From positions 79,648,881-79,712,880 of the forward strand of contig JALJCS010000001.1 of assembly GCA_023055355.1 (NCBI GenBank): a DNA stretch of 64,000 nt, written 5' to 3'. How positions within the stretch are numbered: the first letter of the stretch is position 1; each line of letters starts with the position of its first letter. Of the stretch, positions 50,100 to 63,003 are shown in pieces. Made by a program: the position numbers and the translations under genes. This DNA comes from Agelaius tricolor (lineage: Eukaryota; Chordata; Aves; Passeriformes; Icteridae). The notes beneath the pieces are model-generated. The model was not told where the DNA came from and did not search any database. It saw only the letters and a program-made list of their open reading frames with translations.

Positions 50100-50530
50100 T
50101 TTATAAAGTGCCTGTTGCTATAGCAGCTAAATGCTTGTAGCAAACTTCCATAAACAGAAATTCTTATTAAAAATATGTTGTAGTAGTTAATGACTGATTT
50201 TGTTCCTGTGTGTCAACTAAATTCACATGGCATGATCTGACATGTGAGAATACTGGCCATTGGGGTTGCAAAGGCTATGTATAGGGGCATTTCCATTTTG
50301 TTCTTGCAATTAGCCTGAATTGAGATATATATATCTATAATCCTGTGGAAGTTTCCACTGTCATTTGCACTTTAATAGAATAAATATCTTTAAGAATGTT
50401 TTGGAAATTTGTTATCTGGATGTATAAAGCACTCAGCTCTTGGGATGAAGAACGACGTACACTATCAGTACGGAATGACTATAGTCTTGGCCTAATTTGG
50501 AAGTGGTGTGTTAAGGGATATAAAACATAT
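50100..50530. promoter_or_regulatory. Candidate conserved element with retained CpGs
   Basis: Repeat-free sequence. At its right side three CpGs fall within 20 bases (50453, 50456, 50471) inside AACGACGTACACTATCAGTA, which is unusual where CpG is otherwise nearly absent. A CGAC/ACGT core and CACTTTAATAG, ATCTTTAAG-type words are present. Unmutated CpGs in neutral methylated DNA are quickly lost, so persistence hints at constraint or recent origin. Function is inferred. Confidence 0.3.
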
Positions 50531-51867
50531 ACCAATGATCTAGAAGGTCTTCAGGCCAGCATGAGCTAAGGCAAGCAAAATGTCACAGAAATATGTCCCC
50601 TTTCACAAGCCCTATGACGTCAGTCCTCTGAAAGTGTACCCAAACAGCAGAATGGGCAGAAGCTGCTGGAGGCAGGGTGTCTTTCACTCTTCACTCCTGT
50701 GTGCATTGAGAGCCCTCCTGAACTCCTTTCCAGGACCATCTCTTTCTTCCAGACCCAGACTTGCCCTACTGCAGTGATAGAGGCACAACCCTACATAGAA
50801 ATAACCTCTCAGATAAGTTGCTCCTCAGCACAGACAATTCTGAAAAGAAAAGGAAACAAGAAATGGCAATGAATATGTCATTAAGGCATTCAGAGAGCTG
50901 TTCATTGGACTGATTTCTTTGTTTGAGCATTTTTTTTTCCATCAAAATGTCATATGGGATATATTTATTGAATATAAAAGCCTTGCAGATTTCCTATGGC
51001 AGTTTTTTCTGGAAGCTTCTGACAAAACCAAAATGGAGAAAATGTCCCATCTGTTCAGTACTGGATGCATATCTGGAATTGAGCAGAGGGCTGAAATGTT
51101 GCAGGCAAGGAGAGGAGTGCAGCAAGGCAGCAGAACCAAAGAGGGGCCAGGAGTATCTGACAGCATTGCAAAACAGGTGGTAAAAAGATTTCTGTCTTTT
51201 TCTGTCTGTGATGAAAACAAAACATTCAGAGCAGCCTGGTTTGGCCATGTTGCTTACACAGCTGTAGGGTACCAATTTGTGACAGTCAGCCACTTCTCAC
51301 CTTCCACCAACACTCCAAGCCTGTATTCTCAGCTGTGCTTCACAGCTCAGAAGAGCATCTTGTGAAGGATCCTGCTGCTGGGGTTAAAAGCCCATCTGTG
51401 AGTGACAACGGGCTCACAGCTGGGCATGGAGTAGGTCTGAAATGAGAACATCACTATTTGCTCAACAGAGGGATTGCAAGGCAGCTAGTGGTCTCCTGCT
51501 GACCCTGGTGGCACAGCTGTGCCCAAGAGGGATTCAGCTGCTTGGCAGTGCAGCTGCAGCCTTCTTGGGGGACTCTGCTGAGGAAACATTCCTGGAAAGA
51601 TGAGGTTTTCCCAGTGGCCCCTAACACCACTTCTCTGGCTGATACTTTCTGTGCTACTAATTTGTTTAAGGCATGTCAAACAGGAGAGTAAGTAAGTGTT
51701 AGTTTTTACACTATTTTGCATTATTTTGCATTTTGTTGTCCCAAGCAGACTGTACAGCAGGGACATGAATCCTCAGCTTGTCCTGGAGGTGCTTTAAAGG
51801 TCCAGTAGAACACAGAACCAGGTATTTTTGATCCTAGCTTAACACATATATCCTTATAGACACAGTG
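50531..51867. other. Non-coding stretch, nothing recognised
   Basis: A 148-codon plus frame at 50919-51365 overlaps 92- and 99-codon minus frames. None shows a domain. Confidence 0.5.
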
Positions 51868-52180
51868 TGTTGATCCTGGCTGATAGCTGAGCCCCCACTC
51901 AGCTGCTCACTCACTCCCCACTGGCAGGAAGGGAGAGAAAAGTTGAAGAACAAAAGCCAAAAACTCTGTGTTGAAATGCTAGGCAAGTGTTAATAGTTTA
52001 ATAGCTGAAACCAAGCTGCTTGCAAAAGTGAAGTGTAAAGCACTTTCAAGTGCAAGTACTGCTCAGCAATAACTGAAACATCCTCATGTTATCAACACAG
52101 TTTTAGTCAAAGCTCCCAAACATGGCACCATATGAGCTGCTGTGAAGAGCATTCACTGCAAACTAGCCAGACCCAGCACA
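51868..52180 (-). mobile_element. Solo LTR, same family as 20517-21087, shortened
   Basis: Read on the minus strand it opens TGTGCTGGGTCTGGCTAGTT, carries GTGTTGATAACATGAGGATG then TTTCAGTTATTGCTGAGCAG, and closes with GGGAGTGAGTGAGCAGCTGA and GGGGGCTCAGC...AACA. This matches the order of blocks in the plus-strand copy ('ggtgagtggctgtgtgg...ggttggggttaaaccaca') and in the avian family generally. At about 313 bases it is roughly half the length of the other copy, so the middle is deleted. A 7-base direct repeat CCTTATA lies within 10 bases of both ends (51852-51858, 52184-52190). It is too far out and short to call a target-site duplication firmly. Confidence 0.8.
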
Positions 52181-52451
52181 TAGCCTTATATATGTTTCTA
52201 ACTTAGGTCACTTTGCTTAATCTTTCTTACTGCTTCTTAGGGATATTTTTTAACAGTAATAATGCTAGCAATGTCTAGTTATGTCTTGTTAATTCAGCAG
52301 TTAGTATAGAACAGCTAATGCTATTCCATCAAAAATGCAGAACATTTTTCTTGCATAGAGCTAACCAGCAAGGGGCTGTCATTCTTTGCAATAACTCAGC
52401 TGAGGACTTGTCCACTTCTGGCATTTACCTTTAATAGCCAGAATTACAGTC
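52181..52451. other. Non-coding stretch, nothing recognised
   Basis: No open frame or repeat is recognised. Confidence 0.5.
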
Positions 52452-52500
52452 AGAATTATAGAAACATGTGGAGGGGTTTTGGTTGGGAAGGCCAATGTCT
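52452..52500 (-). repeat. Possible CR1 LINE tail fragment
   Basis: AATTATAGAAACATG and GGGGTTTTGGTTGGGAAGGC resemble the reverse complement of the extreme CR1 3' end ('atagaatcatagaatggttttggttggaaggg'). It is only about 45 bases and imperfect. Confidence 0.35.
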
Positions 52501-52839
52501 GCAATAGCATCATGTATCAGCTGGGAGATCTGGAGTAAGGTGCACATCATAACTTTTAGAGACTCCACATAATTTGATGAGATGCAGATTGTTTATTTCA
52601 TATGTAAGTGCAAATGAATTAGGTTTGAATCATTCTGGCAGTAGTTTGGCAGAGGAAAATTTGCTGATTTGTTGAACAACAATGATTTATTCACTCTGAA
52701 GTGTTCATAAGTATAAATAAGTAATATATTCCAATAAGAAGCAGTTCAAGATCACTTAAAGCAGAATCCAGTCTTAGAAGCAGATAGTGATGGGTAAGGC
52801 TGATAGGTTTTTAATCCTTGTATTTAGAAAAATGAGAAC

Positions 52840-52857
52840 TTTTTTTTTTTTTTTTTT
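52840..52857. repeat. T18 homopolymer
   Basis: Eighteen consecutive T. No retroposon body is recognised after it. Confidence 0.9.
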
Positions 52858-53075
52858 GCCATCCCTAGAGTTACTCTGAATTCCTTCAGTAAGGCTTTAG
52901 TATATGCACAGCTGTTTTTAACTCTCACAGGTAGATTATAGAGCAGATCCTCCTGGGAGCTATTCCCAAGCAATGAAAGGCAAGAAGGTTTTAGGGAGGA
53001 GCAAGTATGGAAGTCCCAAAGCCATGCCCAACCTGATCTGCTTCTGGCATGGGATGGACGTTTCAGCAGGTGAGG

Positions 53076-53330
53076 AACAGCAGCATGTGTTGTTTAGCAA
53101 GGCCTTTGGCACACCACCACAGTATCCTGTCATCATAACTGGGGGCATAGGGGCTGGCTTAATGGATGATAAGGTTGGTGGAAAATTGTCTGGAATTCCT
53201 GGTGTTGTGATCAGTAGGATAAAATCTACCTGAAGAATTCCTCAGGGACTGATGGTGGGAGACAATCCAATGTCCTTATTAATGATTTGGAGTATGGGAT
53301 GGAGTTCTCACTGCCAAAGCTGGGCTCAGT
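53076..53330 (+). pseudogene. Decayed CR1 ORF2 (reverse transcriptase) fragment
   Basis: In the plus frame that is open until a TGA at 53231 the text FSKAFGTPP matches the CR1 motif built on DFSKAFD. It is followed by a GLMDDKVGGKL segment and GVVISRIKST, which in CR1 lead to the 'PQGS' and 'FINDL' motifs. After a stop and frame changes, IPQGL and then LINDLEYGMEF-like text are still readable in other frames. The order is that of the reverse-transcriptase palm of a CR1 non-LTR retrotransposon, which primes cDNA synthesis at the target site. The catalytic YxDD-type motif lies beyond the preserved part and the 3' end is missing. It is dead: truncated at both ends with a stop and frameshifts. 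Confidence 0.75.
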
Positions 53331-56300
53331 AGTCCTCTTCCATGCAATGATCTTGTAAATAAATCATGTCTTTAAGGAAAACCTAGGAAAATATTCATGT
53401 TCTTAAATAAACTGAAATCTGATGATTTGTCCAAGTTTTCATTGGGCAACTGTGATGATCATAACATTTTTATGTCAGTTTTTTAGAACTGCTGGCTATG
53501 GTATATGTCTTACATCATCTGATGTAATTGTGGCTTTGTGGCTGTAGAAGATCCTTTGAATCATTTACCATTTTTCCTAAAAACTTTAGAAAGAGGTATC
53601 TGGACTCAAAGTAGGGTAAACTTCTAAATCAGGTCAGATTATCTGCTGCAGTTGTATGAAACTACCTTGATTTCCTTTTTGGACCATTTTCTGCACTTTG
53701 TTGTTTTCATTGCTGATGCAGCACTGGCACACTGACCCTAAGATTTTGAAAGGAAATGTATGCAAGAAATAAACCAGTAAAGCTTTTTTCAATGTCCTGT
53801 TCTTCCAGGTGTCTGCAACCCTTTAAAGCTGTAGTTCCCAGCTAGACTCAGCATAAGTGGATGTTTGCACTTACTAACTCCAGTTATATTGCCAAGCACT
53901 TGATGTGACTCTTGCTGTGAAGGTGCAGAGCTCTTTGTTGTACATTTACAAGTCACTGGGAGGGACAATGCTCACAGCTTATGAGAAATCCTAGAGATAG
54001 TCAGTAGTGAAGAGAAATGGAGAACTCATGGAGAACTCATGCTGCTCTCAGGACATCACATGGAGCTGAGCAAATGCTGGGTTGTGCTGGTAACCTCCAG
54101 AGAGCAGTGGGGCAAGCTCAGTCCCTTGGTTCCAGCCTGTTTGCACAAACACTACTTCCACTTCTGGACCTTTGGGATCTTCCTAACTCTGACATAGACA
54201 TGGCCAGACCAGCCTAATGGCATGATATCAAGTACTTTTAATTTCTCTCTAAAAGGAATAAAGTTCACTACACAGACCCCTAGGGTAGCTAGGCTCACTA
54301 TTGCATGGTTTGATACAAAAGATACTCTGAAATGCATTTGTTTGAGCACATCACACAGGTGTCAGGAGTACCTGTTGGCTGCTCCCTGGCTAGCTGTGGA
54401 GCTGGCAGGTCCTGGTTAGTGAACTGAAGGTTCTGCAGATGTTGGGTCCACACACCCAGGGCAGATTTCTCTGTTCTGACTCAAACTATGTCATTGCTGT
54501 CAGCCTGAGACATCACTGCAGAGCCATCACTGATGCCACAGATGGTGCCCAGCTGACCTGGGACAAATGGCAGCTCCCAGACCGTGTCAGGGTAACAACA
54601 ATAAAGGACAAGAGAATGAGTCATTAGTGTACCTTGTGTTACCTGGACGTATTTGAATTACACCCCAAACCCCTCCTAAGCCTCCCCACAGGCACTTAGC
54701 ACCCTACAGACTCGGCCAAGACTAGGAAAGGCAGCATTGCATTTATCTTCTCATGAGGTATCAAATGCAGGGACTTCCATCCTGCAACATTTCAGCACTA
54801 GCACTGACAAGGCTGCTGAACAAGAGAACAACAGAAATTATTCTTCATAGGGCTTTGCCAGTCAATTTCTGGTCCACCCCATTTAGGTGGGTCACCTCAG
54901 ATATATTTCTTCACATTCAAGCTGAGCACACTGTAACACCATTGCATAATGCCAGGTCTCCTGGAGATACTTGCAGCTGATGATTATTGCATTTCCCACT
55001 GATTTGAGTATCTGTGCTTATGATCAACTCTTTCTTTCACTTCTGGGTGGATGACAGACTCCAGCCTACCCCTGGGAGTAAGATAAGCCATGGCTTCATG
55101 ACGTGGATAATAAACCTTAGCTGGATGGCAGCAAAACCAGAATGAAGCATGAAGTGTGCAGCACTTTGGCACTTCTAAGTAGTGCAGAATACATTTCCTC
55201 AGCTGTGCAGCAGCCAGGACACCACCAAACCTTTCCTCTCTCATTTGAATTAGCTTCTTACACAAGGCTGAGGCAAGCTCGTGTTTCCAGCCCTTAGTGC
55301 TAAAGCGCTTTATGGCTTGAGGCTAAGGATATGCAGAAAGCTTCTCACAGGCTCCTGCAGGCATGCAGATGGCTTTGCCTGTCTTTCTCTTCTGGTACAG
55401 GAATTTTTATGATAAGGAGGAAGCTTGTCTGAGCAGAATCCACAAAAGAAATCACTCTGACACCCTTGAAGAAATTCCCTAAGGGCCAGAGGGACATCAT
55501 AGACATTGTTGCCTTCAACTGTAACAGAAAAATTCCATTTTTCAGCTGTCTTTTCTGCCTCAGAGACAACAATTTGCAATGTTGATTAGTGCACTCTGGG
55601 AAAATCTTTAGGTAACACAGTGGTGAATATGACAGAAACTCTGTTATATAACTAAACATAACCCTCTTGTAATCAAATATTTCATGTGCATTAAAAATAT
55701 TGTATGTAATAGTTGGTTTTTTTTGAATATTCAGGTAATTTCATAAATAGAAGTTCATAAAACCTACATTTTTACTCTTACAGGAACTTCCTTTCTTGTT
55801 TATTCATTTATATATAACTGCACATGGGTATGTTCTATGTATGTTTAATTTGATATCCAAAATGGCTCACAAAACAGATAATTTGCAAGTACATAAATAT
55901 TTTCCTGAATGTTTCTATGCCTTTCTTACCTAGAGTCTTATGCTTCCTTCTGAACCCTTCTAGAGCAACAAGCCACATCCTCCTCTCACTGCCTTGCTCC
56001 CTTTCATAAAATCAAAGAAAATCAAATGCTGTCACATGAAAGTAGACCAACTATCTTTTGGACCTCTGGAAAAAAATCTGAGCAGTATAGGCATGCAGAC
56101 ATGCAAGTCATACAGATTAGACTAATTAACTAGCTCACAGCAAAACTTATTTTTCAATTATCTTGCTACTAGAATGCACAGCAGTGGAGGGCACTGTAAG
56201 TTACTGTGAGAAGAGTTATCTTCACCCTGTATTTATATTCACTTCTGTGTTTGCTTTATGTTATTATGTATTTGTGAGTCCTACACAAGTGTTTTTGCAG

Positions 56301-57872
56301 AGCTTCACAAGAGGGTGGAACAGTGTTTTAACAAGTTTTGTATCCTGAACACCAGCCCTGAGCTATAACAAATTATAAAATGCTGATGACTGGTTTGGAG
56401 TGCTGAGCTGGAAGGGCTCCAGGGCAGAGAAAGGTCTCTGTTCTTCACCAGGGCAGACTCATGCAGAGGATGGCTTTTCTCTGCTGTTCTCTCACTCATT
56501 TCTTCTACTCCTGCCTGCTCACAGATCTTGAGACTGAGGCAGTTCTACTATCTAAATGAAAAGCACCATTTCTCCAGGAGGAGAAAAATACCAGATTTCC
56601 TCTTGTGACTTCTAACTTTCTTTATGAGGGGGTTAAAAATTTCTCACAGAAGATCCCCCAGAGAGAACAATCAACAAAATGGTTGTTTTACCCCAAAAGA
56701 CTGTCTTGGGTTACTCCAAGTTTCCTTCTGAGTGGTGCAAACACACAGAGATGAAACTGAAACTACAGGATCTTAATTTTAATGCGCATCTTTCTATTTA
56801 GGAGCAACATGGTTCCTGGTATTGCTGAAGATGGGGAGCTGTGCTGGGGTGTCTGCAGGAACACCCTTCCCCTGGGGGCAGGGCTGGAAGGAGAGGCAAG
56901 TGCTCCTCATTGCCTCCTGCTTGGGGCTGCTGTGTGTGGAGGGGCCAGAACAGCTCAGGCAGGGGATTGGCATTGCTGAGCTCCACTGCCATTCAGGCTG
57001 GAGGGCATTTGGAACTGGCTGAGTGAATGCCCCTGACAAATGCTCTAAGTAACAGTGTATTAAATAAAATAAAAGAAGAAAATATTTAGAGTTAATTCCT
57101 GTCTGGGTGTCGTAACCTTGAATCTTCCTCTCTTATTTTACTCTTTCATAAAGTGTAGAAGCCAACAATGGCCCCAGCCTGGACAGCTGAGATAGGATTC
57201 CCTCCAGCCCCTCTGAAGCTGCCAAGGAGGTGAAAGCAATAAGAGGCTGATGTAATCTCTCTCTTGGGACTTAGAGAATACCAAATCCTGGTCCTGGCCC
57301 CCTCAAATTGCTTCTCTGTGTGGTTACTGCATGATGCCTTCTAGCAGGGTGGGCTGTGAGTGTGTAAAAGCAGGCTGTGTCTGAGCAACAGGCTTTGTGA
57401 TACCAGCACCTGTGATGGGAGAGGCTCAGAGCTGTTGTCCCTCCTCCAGCCTATACACTGTGATTCCCTAAGAAATCTGAATCTCAACTGCTCCTCATCC
57501 CTGCTCCTTGCTGAAAAGCAGGTTCTATTCCCAGCTGCTCTAGAGCTGGAGTTTGAGTAAAGCACCTGTGACACCCCACAACCTACGTGTGCCTGTGACA
57601 GTGGCCAGCAGGGACTGTGGGGCTGAAACCCTTAATTTGTGGGGGCCAAAGGGAAGTGGGTGCTGAGCTGGTGGGATCTGCTCTGGCAGCCTGCAGGGCC
57701 CCACCACTCCCCATTGTGTAGGAAGCTCCTTTGGGTGCTAGAGGCTCAGGAATGTGTCAGGGGATGTCAACAGCAATATGGCATCTCTTTGGCTGTGGCA
57801 AGAAGAAAAGTCTTGTTGTATCTGAAGTACTTTGCTGTTTGTGAGTCAGTGTCCTTCAGTACTAACACAAGG
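53331..57872. other. Non-coding stretch with one 11-bp tandem duplication
   Basis: ATGGAGAACTC is repeated exactly at 54017-54027 and 54028-54038. Frames of 60-104 codons occur on both strands without domains. A GC-richer patch at 56800-57020 keeps five overlapping frames open and is not a CpG island. Confidence 0.5.
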
Positions 57873-58150
57873 AATCATAGAATCATAAACTGTGATTAGG
57901 TTGGAACAGATCTTTCAGATCTTCAAATCCAACCATTAATCCAATATTGACAGGTCCACCATTAAACCATGTCCCTGAGTGCTGCATTTGCACACCTTTT
58001 AAATAGCTCCAGGGATAGTGACTCTGCCACTCCCCTAGGCAGCTTGTTCCAATGCTTCACAACCCTTTAGGGAAGACATTTTTCCATATATCCAATCTGA
58101 ACCTCCTCTAGCTCAGTTTGAGGCCATTTCCTCTTGTCCTGTCACTTATG
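57873..58150 (-). repeat. CR1 LINE 3' end (5'-truncated copy)
   Basis: AATCATAGAATCATAAACTG at the left edge is the reverse complement of the CR1 octamer tail. It is followed by GGTTGGAACAGATCTTTCAG, ACCATGTCCCTGAGTGC, CACTCCCCTAGGCAGCTTGT, TCCAATGCTTCACAACCCTT and GAGGCCATTTCCTCTTGTCC, all in canonical CR1 order. About 278 bases survive, making this the longest CR1 copy here, with the truncation point near 58150. Identity to the expected pattern is moderate, so it is an older insertion. Confidence 0.95.
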
Positions 58151-61100
58151 CCAAGGGTGCAGCTGTACCTTTGTGTGGCTGTAAATGTGCTGCCCTTCCC
58201 CAGTGATACAGGCATTGCTGGCTCTCCACCTGTATCCTACCTTGCACCACCTACCAGACCCTTGCTCTGGCCCACTGTGTTTCTTGGACATAAATATCAT
58301 CCTCAAGGGTTTTCAGAAGCTGGAGATTCAAACAGCTGATGGATGAAAAATGATGAAAATATCCAATTTTTTTTTTTCCTTATCTTCTAGTTGAGCTAGC
58401 AGAGCAAAATCCACTGCTGCTATGAGTTGTTGACTTATGCAGTGTGGAGTATATTCCTGTACAAAATGTTGAAGTGTTTCTTGTGGAAATCTCAAGAAAA
58501 CAGCTATATTCAATGGTTATGTACTAGTTCTTCAAAATAAGAAAAAGTGGTTTGTTTTATTTGACTTGATTTTATTAACCTTAAATAAATTGTTGTGAAA
58601 ACAAACAAATTGTGCAAAATTGCTCTTGGCTGATTTACCAGTGAGAGTGTTTCTAAGTGTACAATTATTGTAAGAGTGTAAATTCAAATTAATGTAACTG
58701 TACAATGTAAATCCAAAAATAACTAGACAGTCTAGCCCCAGACTGGGAGCTGGTTTATAGACCCTTTTGAGATTTAGTGGCTGTTGCTATTGCAACATTT
58801 AAACCATTTATGAGATAAATGGCTGAGATAAAATCTAGGTATCATTTCTTTTTAGAGCTATGGGGATACTTTTATGCCTAGAGAGCAGCTTCTTACAAAT
58901 AGTTTGTGAACAGAGTTTGCTTTTGAAAAATCAGGGCAACAGTCCCTCTAATCTCATTCACCCCAAAAGATGCAATAAAATTTTGGTGCTCTGAAAAAAC
59001 TTTATTCTTAATTCATACTCTCTGTTGTGCAAGCTGACATCTGAAAGAGCTGGTTTTGAGAGTACCATGAAGTACACAATTCATCAAACTTTTCCTCCCA
59101 CCATACCCCCCATAATAAAGGGAAAATGCTGCAATGGAAACTTTTTGTGGTATTTCTTCTGGAAGAAATGGTATAACAAGATAGCAGGAAAGTTTGCCTC
59201 TTGCAGTCCCTGCCTAAGGTCAGAGCAATCTTTGAAGCCTGGCTTGGAGGCCAGCATTATCACAGCACTGGAACAGGCAACTGCTCTGCTGCTGTCTGCT
59301 TTCAGTATGTGAGATTCAGACAGGGGAAAATACTTTAGCACTTTTATCAATGAAAATTCTACAGGAGAAAACCTGAGTCCAAGGTCTATGAATCTCATAG
59401 GATTTTGCATGATGGAATTTGGCTAGGACTGATATCCGAGGCATGAAGGACTATAACTGAGACTAAGTGCTGATCTGTGCTTTTTTATTTAAACTCTGCT
59501 CTGCTCCCTGTCCTGGGTCTTTGCTGATTCTACTCACTTGTAAGACTGTTGGTCATTGCCATTGATTCAGCCACACCAGCTAATTTCCTCCTAAAACTTT
59601 CTCATTCATGGTCTTCAGAATAAAAAAAATATTATCCATGTGCCAGATAGAGAGAATTAGAAGACTTGGACTATGAGCCCATGAAAGCTGTAATTCAGAT
59701 GTGCTCCTGGTGCTAAGGGGGAGGCATGACTAAGTGTTCGGGATGTTTTGTATCAAAAACACATTAATATCTGTCATGGTCATTTCTACTTCTGGCTGTC
59801 CAGCTGGGCATCACAGAAAAGACAAAATGCTTTCTAAGAACCATTTAAGAGAGACAGCTCTGTTTGAGGAAAGCAAAATGACAGTAGCAGTCATGTCTGA
59901 GGATCACCCTGATGGCAGGGCTAGTTAGTGAGGCAGATGTAGGCTGAAAGAGGAGGTGTAGAGCAGCCACAAAGAAGATGCTCTAAAAACCCAAAGGTAC
60001 TTTTCTCCTAAGCATACAGCAGCAGAACATGGTTATATTAAGGAGTGATAGCACTTTTTGCATGGTGGACAGGCTGTTCCTAGCAATAATGTGCTCTTAA
60101 TGGGGAAATATCTTCCATCAACCTGAAAGATGGATGGGTGGTTTTGAAGAAGAAAGAAAGAAGATGATTAATGCTGATACAACAAAACCACAGAAGGTTA
60201 TTGAGTGGAGCAAAGTTATGATCTTTGATCTGTTCCACTGAAAACCACTCTGTAGGCTGCTTCCTCAAGCAATTCACAGCAACCTCAATGCAGCTGGTCA
60301 TAACTGAGAGCAGAGACAGGTTGCTTTCAACAGTGGCTGTCTTACTTCAAGGAGACAGAGACCTTTAAGTGGCTTGGACTCTTCTGAAAATAGTGTCTGT
60401 TTCAATGCAGGCATACTAACACACAGTACTGGGGATGAGCTGCTGCCTGCAGTGTTTAAAATGGGACTCAGCCCAGCAGCTGTGCTGCTCTGTCACTCCA
60501 GAGGACATCCTCTTCCTTACAGTATTTTGCAGTGTGCCCAAAAGGTCAGCAGCTCAGGACAGGTTTATAGTAGTGATGTAGAAGTGTTTGGGGCTTTTAA
60601 TTTTTTTTCCCTGTATTCCTCCATAATACTCTGCTAGAAGCCCTATCTATCTTGGAGAAAATGTGCAGAGTTTCTGCAGGAGCTGCCACTGTTCCAGGAT
60701 TGTCTCTCCTATGCTGCACTGTACTGAAGAGATGCTAGTTAAAAATGGAAATCACTCATGTATGTGCTTTGGCTCTGAAATTGCATTTGATAAGGATCAA
60801 GACACTTTGGTGATTAACTAAATAGGCCAGTTATTCAAAGGTAGCATTCCTGAAATAAAGCATACCAGCACCTTCAGGTATAACTGGTACATTTTAAATG
60901 CCACAAGTGAAGGGAGGGAGTGTTAGTGTTGGACCCACATTCTTGCCATGAGAATCGTGTGGGACAAGGCTCTTCATGGAGGTTTTGTGCACTGGGATGG
61001 ATGGGGTTCAAAACTCTTACAAGCTCTTTTATTTACTTTGCTCTCCTTTGAGAAAGATTTCCTTTAGTGAAGAGGCAAACTATAAAAGCTAATACAGCTT

Positions 61101-62969
61101 CTGGATACAAGAAATTATCTGCTTCTGGTAGTTATGAGCACTGAAAATTACTCATGGAAAATTCACACTGGGAATAAAATTAGTGAGTATGCTGTGACTG
61201 TTTCTGAAACTGTTCCAAATGACCAGCATTCCTGTGTAGCTTCTTTCAGCCCAGGTTTTAAAGCATTTTGCAGACATTAATTACTTACACCAACCATGTG
61301 GCAGGACAAGAGAAGAGATGATGATTCAAGGAAAAGTAAGAGCAGGATGAAACAAGTCTGCATGACTGTTAGAAGGCACCCTGTCTAGGCTGAGTCTGTC
61401 CCTAATGCTTTGTGGCCTTCTGTAAAATGATGCCAACTTCCAATTATTTTCAGCTGGATTTCTGAAATGATACCCACTTCAATGGCACTATATACATGAG
61501 TGAGACAAGCACAGGAAATAGAGGGGTCAAAAGGCATGTAATTAAGAACAATTTTCTCTTGAAAAATATGTCAGCTCTGGGCCCACTTATAGACAGTTAG
61601 CAAATGTTTAAGTAATTCATCTATATGAGAACTACAAGTCTGAGTAGCCCTAATGGCTCTTCATTGCCCCTGACCCAATTATATAATTACCTTTAAAGAG
61701 TCAATTATCTACTAAAGTGTCTTCTCATTTTTAAAAATTCCCATACATTAGTGAGTGATGGGAAAGAGGGGAATATCGTCTTTACAAAGTAGCTATAGCC
61801 AAAGTCTCTGTACTGGACCTCTGGGAGCAAAAAATTATGTCAAATAAGGCTGTCAAACACTGGGGTAACTGCTTTATCCTCCTATCCAAAGGCACAATAA
61901 TGCCATGTGCCTGGGGCACTGTCCTTGTCCAGCTTCTTCCTGACCTCTAGTAACACAGACTGTACAAAGCCCTTGTGCCACCTGCTCCCATCCTTCATTA
62001 ATTCCTCACTCTAGAAAGCTTTTAGCTATTGCAAACCCACTTGCTGTAGCTAGAGCCCATTAAATTAAGTTTTCTACACTGAGCACAGTGTTCCCATCTG
62101 TGAGTGCTGATATCTGTCCCCGGGGCCACAGTGGGTTTCCTTTGATGGCAAAGCTGGCTGAGAGCAGTTCTGCTCTTCTTCCTGTGGGGTATTCCCCTCA
62201 TCCCTTGTTCCTGCCAGCCCCTCCCTGCCTGCCTGCCTGAAGCTCTGCAGGGAGCTCAGCACAGTGCCTGAGGGCTTCTTCTCCTCTTCTCTCGCAGGGC
62301 CTTATCTAAGGATAACCTCAGACCTGGAGCCCAGTCAAGCCCCTGAGGCAGGGATACCAAACTGCTGTGGGGAGGATGGGGCTTCCCACCTGAGGAGAAC
62401 TCCACAGAATTGATACTCTGCCTTACTCCAGCTCTGTCAGGCTAGCTGTGAGCTCTTTGCAGCTGCCTACTCCTTGAATCACAGAGCCCAAACCTCAAGC
62501 ATATGACTTGCCAGGTCCCATAACTCCTCAGTGAAGTTTTGGTTTTTTCCATGTGTTGAAAGATAGGACACCTCTTCATATTTCCTAGCATGGCCCTAAA
62601 TGTATCCCTTCTTCCACAGAAGTGGTATAGAGTGATTTGCATTCACTTTGTCCTACTGTGTCTAAATATGTGTGTCTTGACTACATCCCTGTGTTCACCC
62701 TGAGTGCTCTAGAGTGTACAAAATGTGGTTGTTCTACTCATAACCTCTGTGCAATGGGTTTATTTCTTCCTGAAATGAAACCTGTGCTCAATATTGCACT
62801 ATGGGGAAAAAATTGCCCTGAGGAAAGCCTGTTTGCTTTTTAACAAAGTCTCCTAAATACTGAGACCTATGTAAATATTGGAAATTCTGAATCAATGTGG
62901 GATTTTTTTTCTGGAGTAGGTTTTTTGGTTGTTTTATTCAATTTTGAGGGCTGGGGATCTTTTAGGTCT
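58151..62969. other. Non-coding stretch, nothing recognised
   Basis: Frames of 60-108 codons on both strands without domains. There is a T-run at about 58367-58377. A GC-richer patch lies at 62070-62400, with a CTGC-rich (CCTG)n-like word string near 62222-62240. No repeat family is recognised. Confidence 0.5.
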
Positions 62970-63003
62970 GTTTGTTTGTTTGTTTGTTTGTTCATTTGTT
63001 TTT
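62970..63003 (+). repeat. (GTTT)n microsatellite
   Basis: Five to six GTTT units interrupted by one CATTT. Confidence 0.9.
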
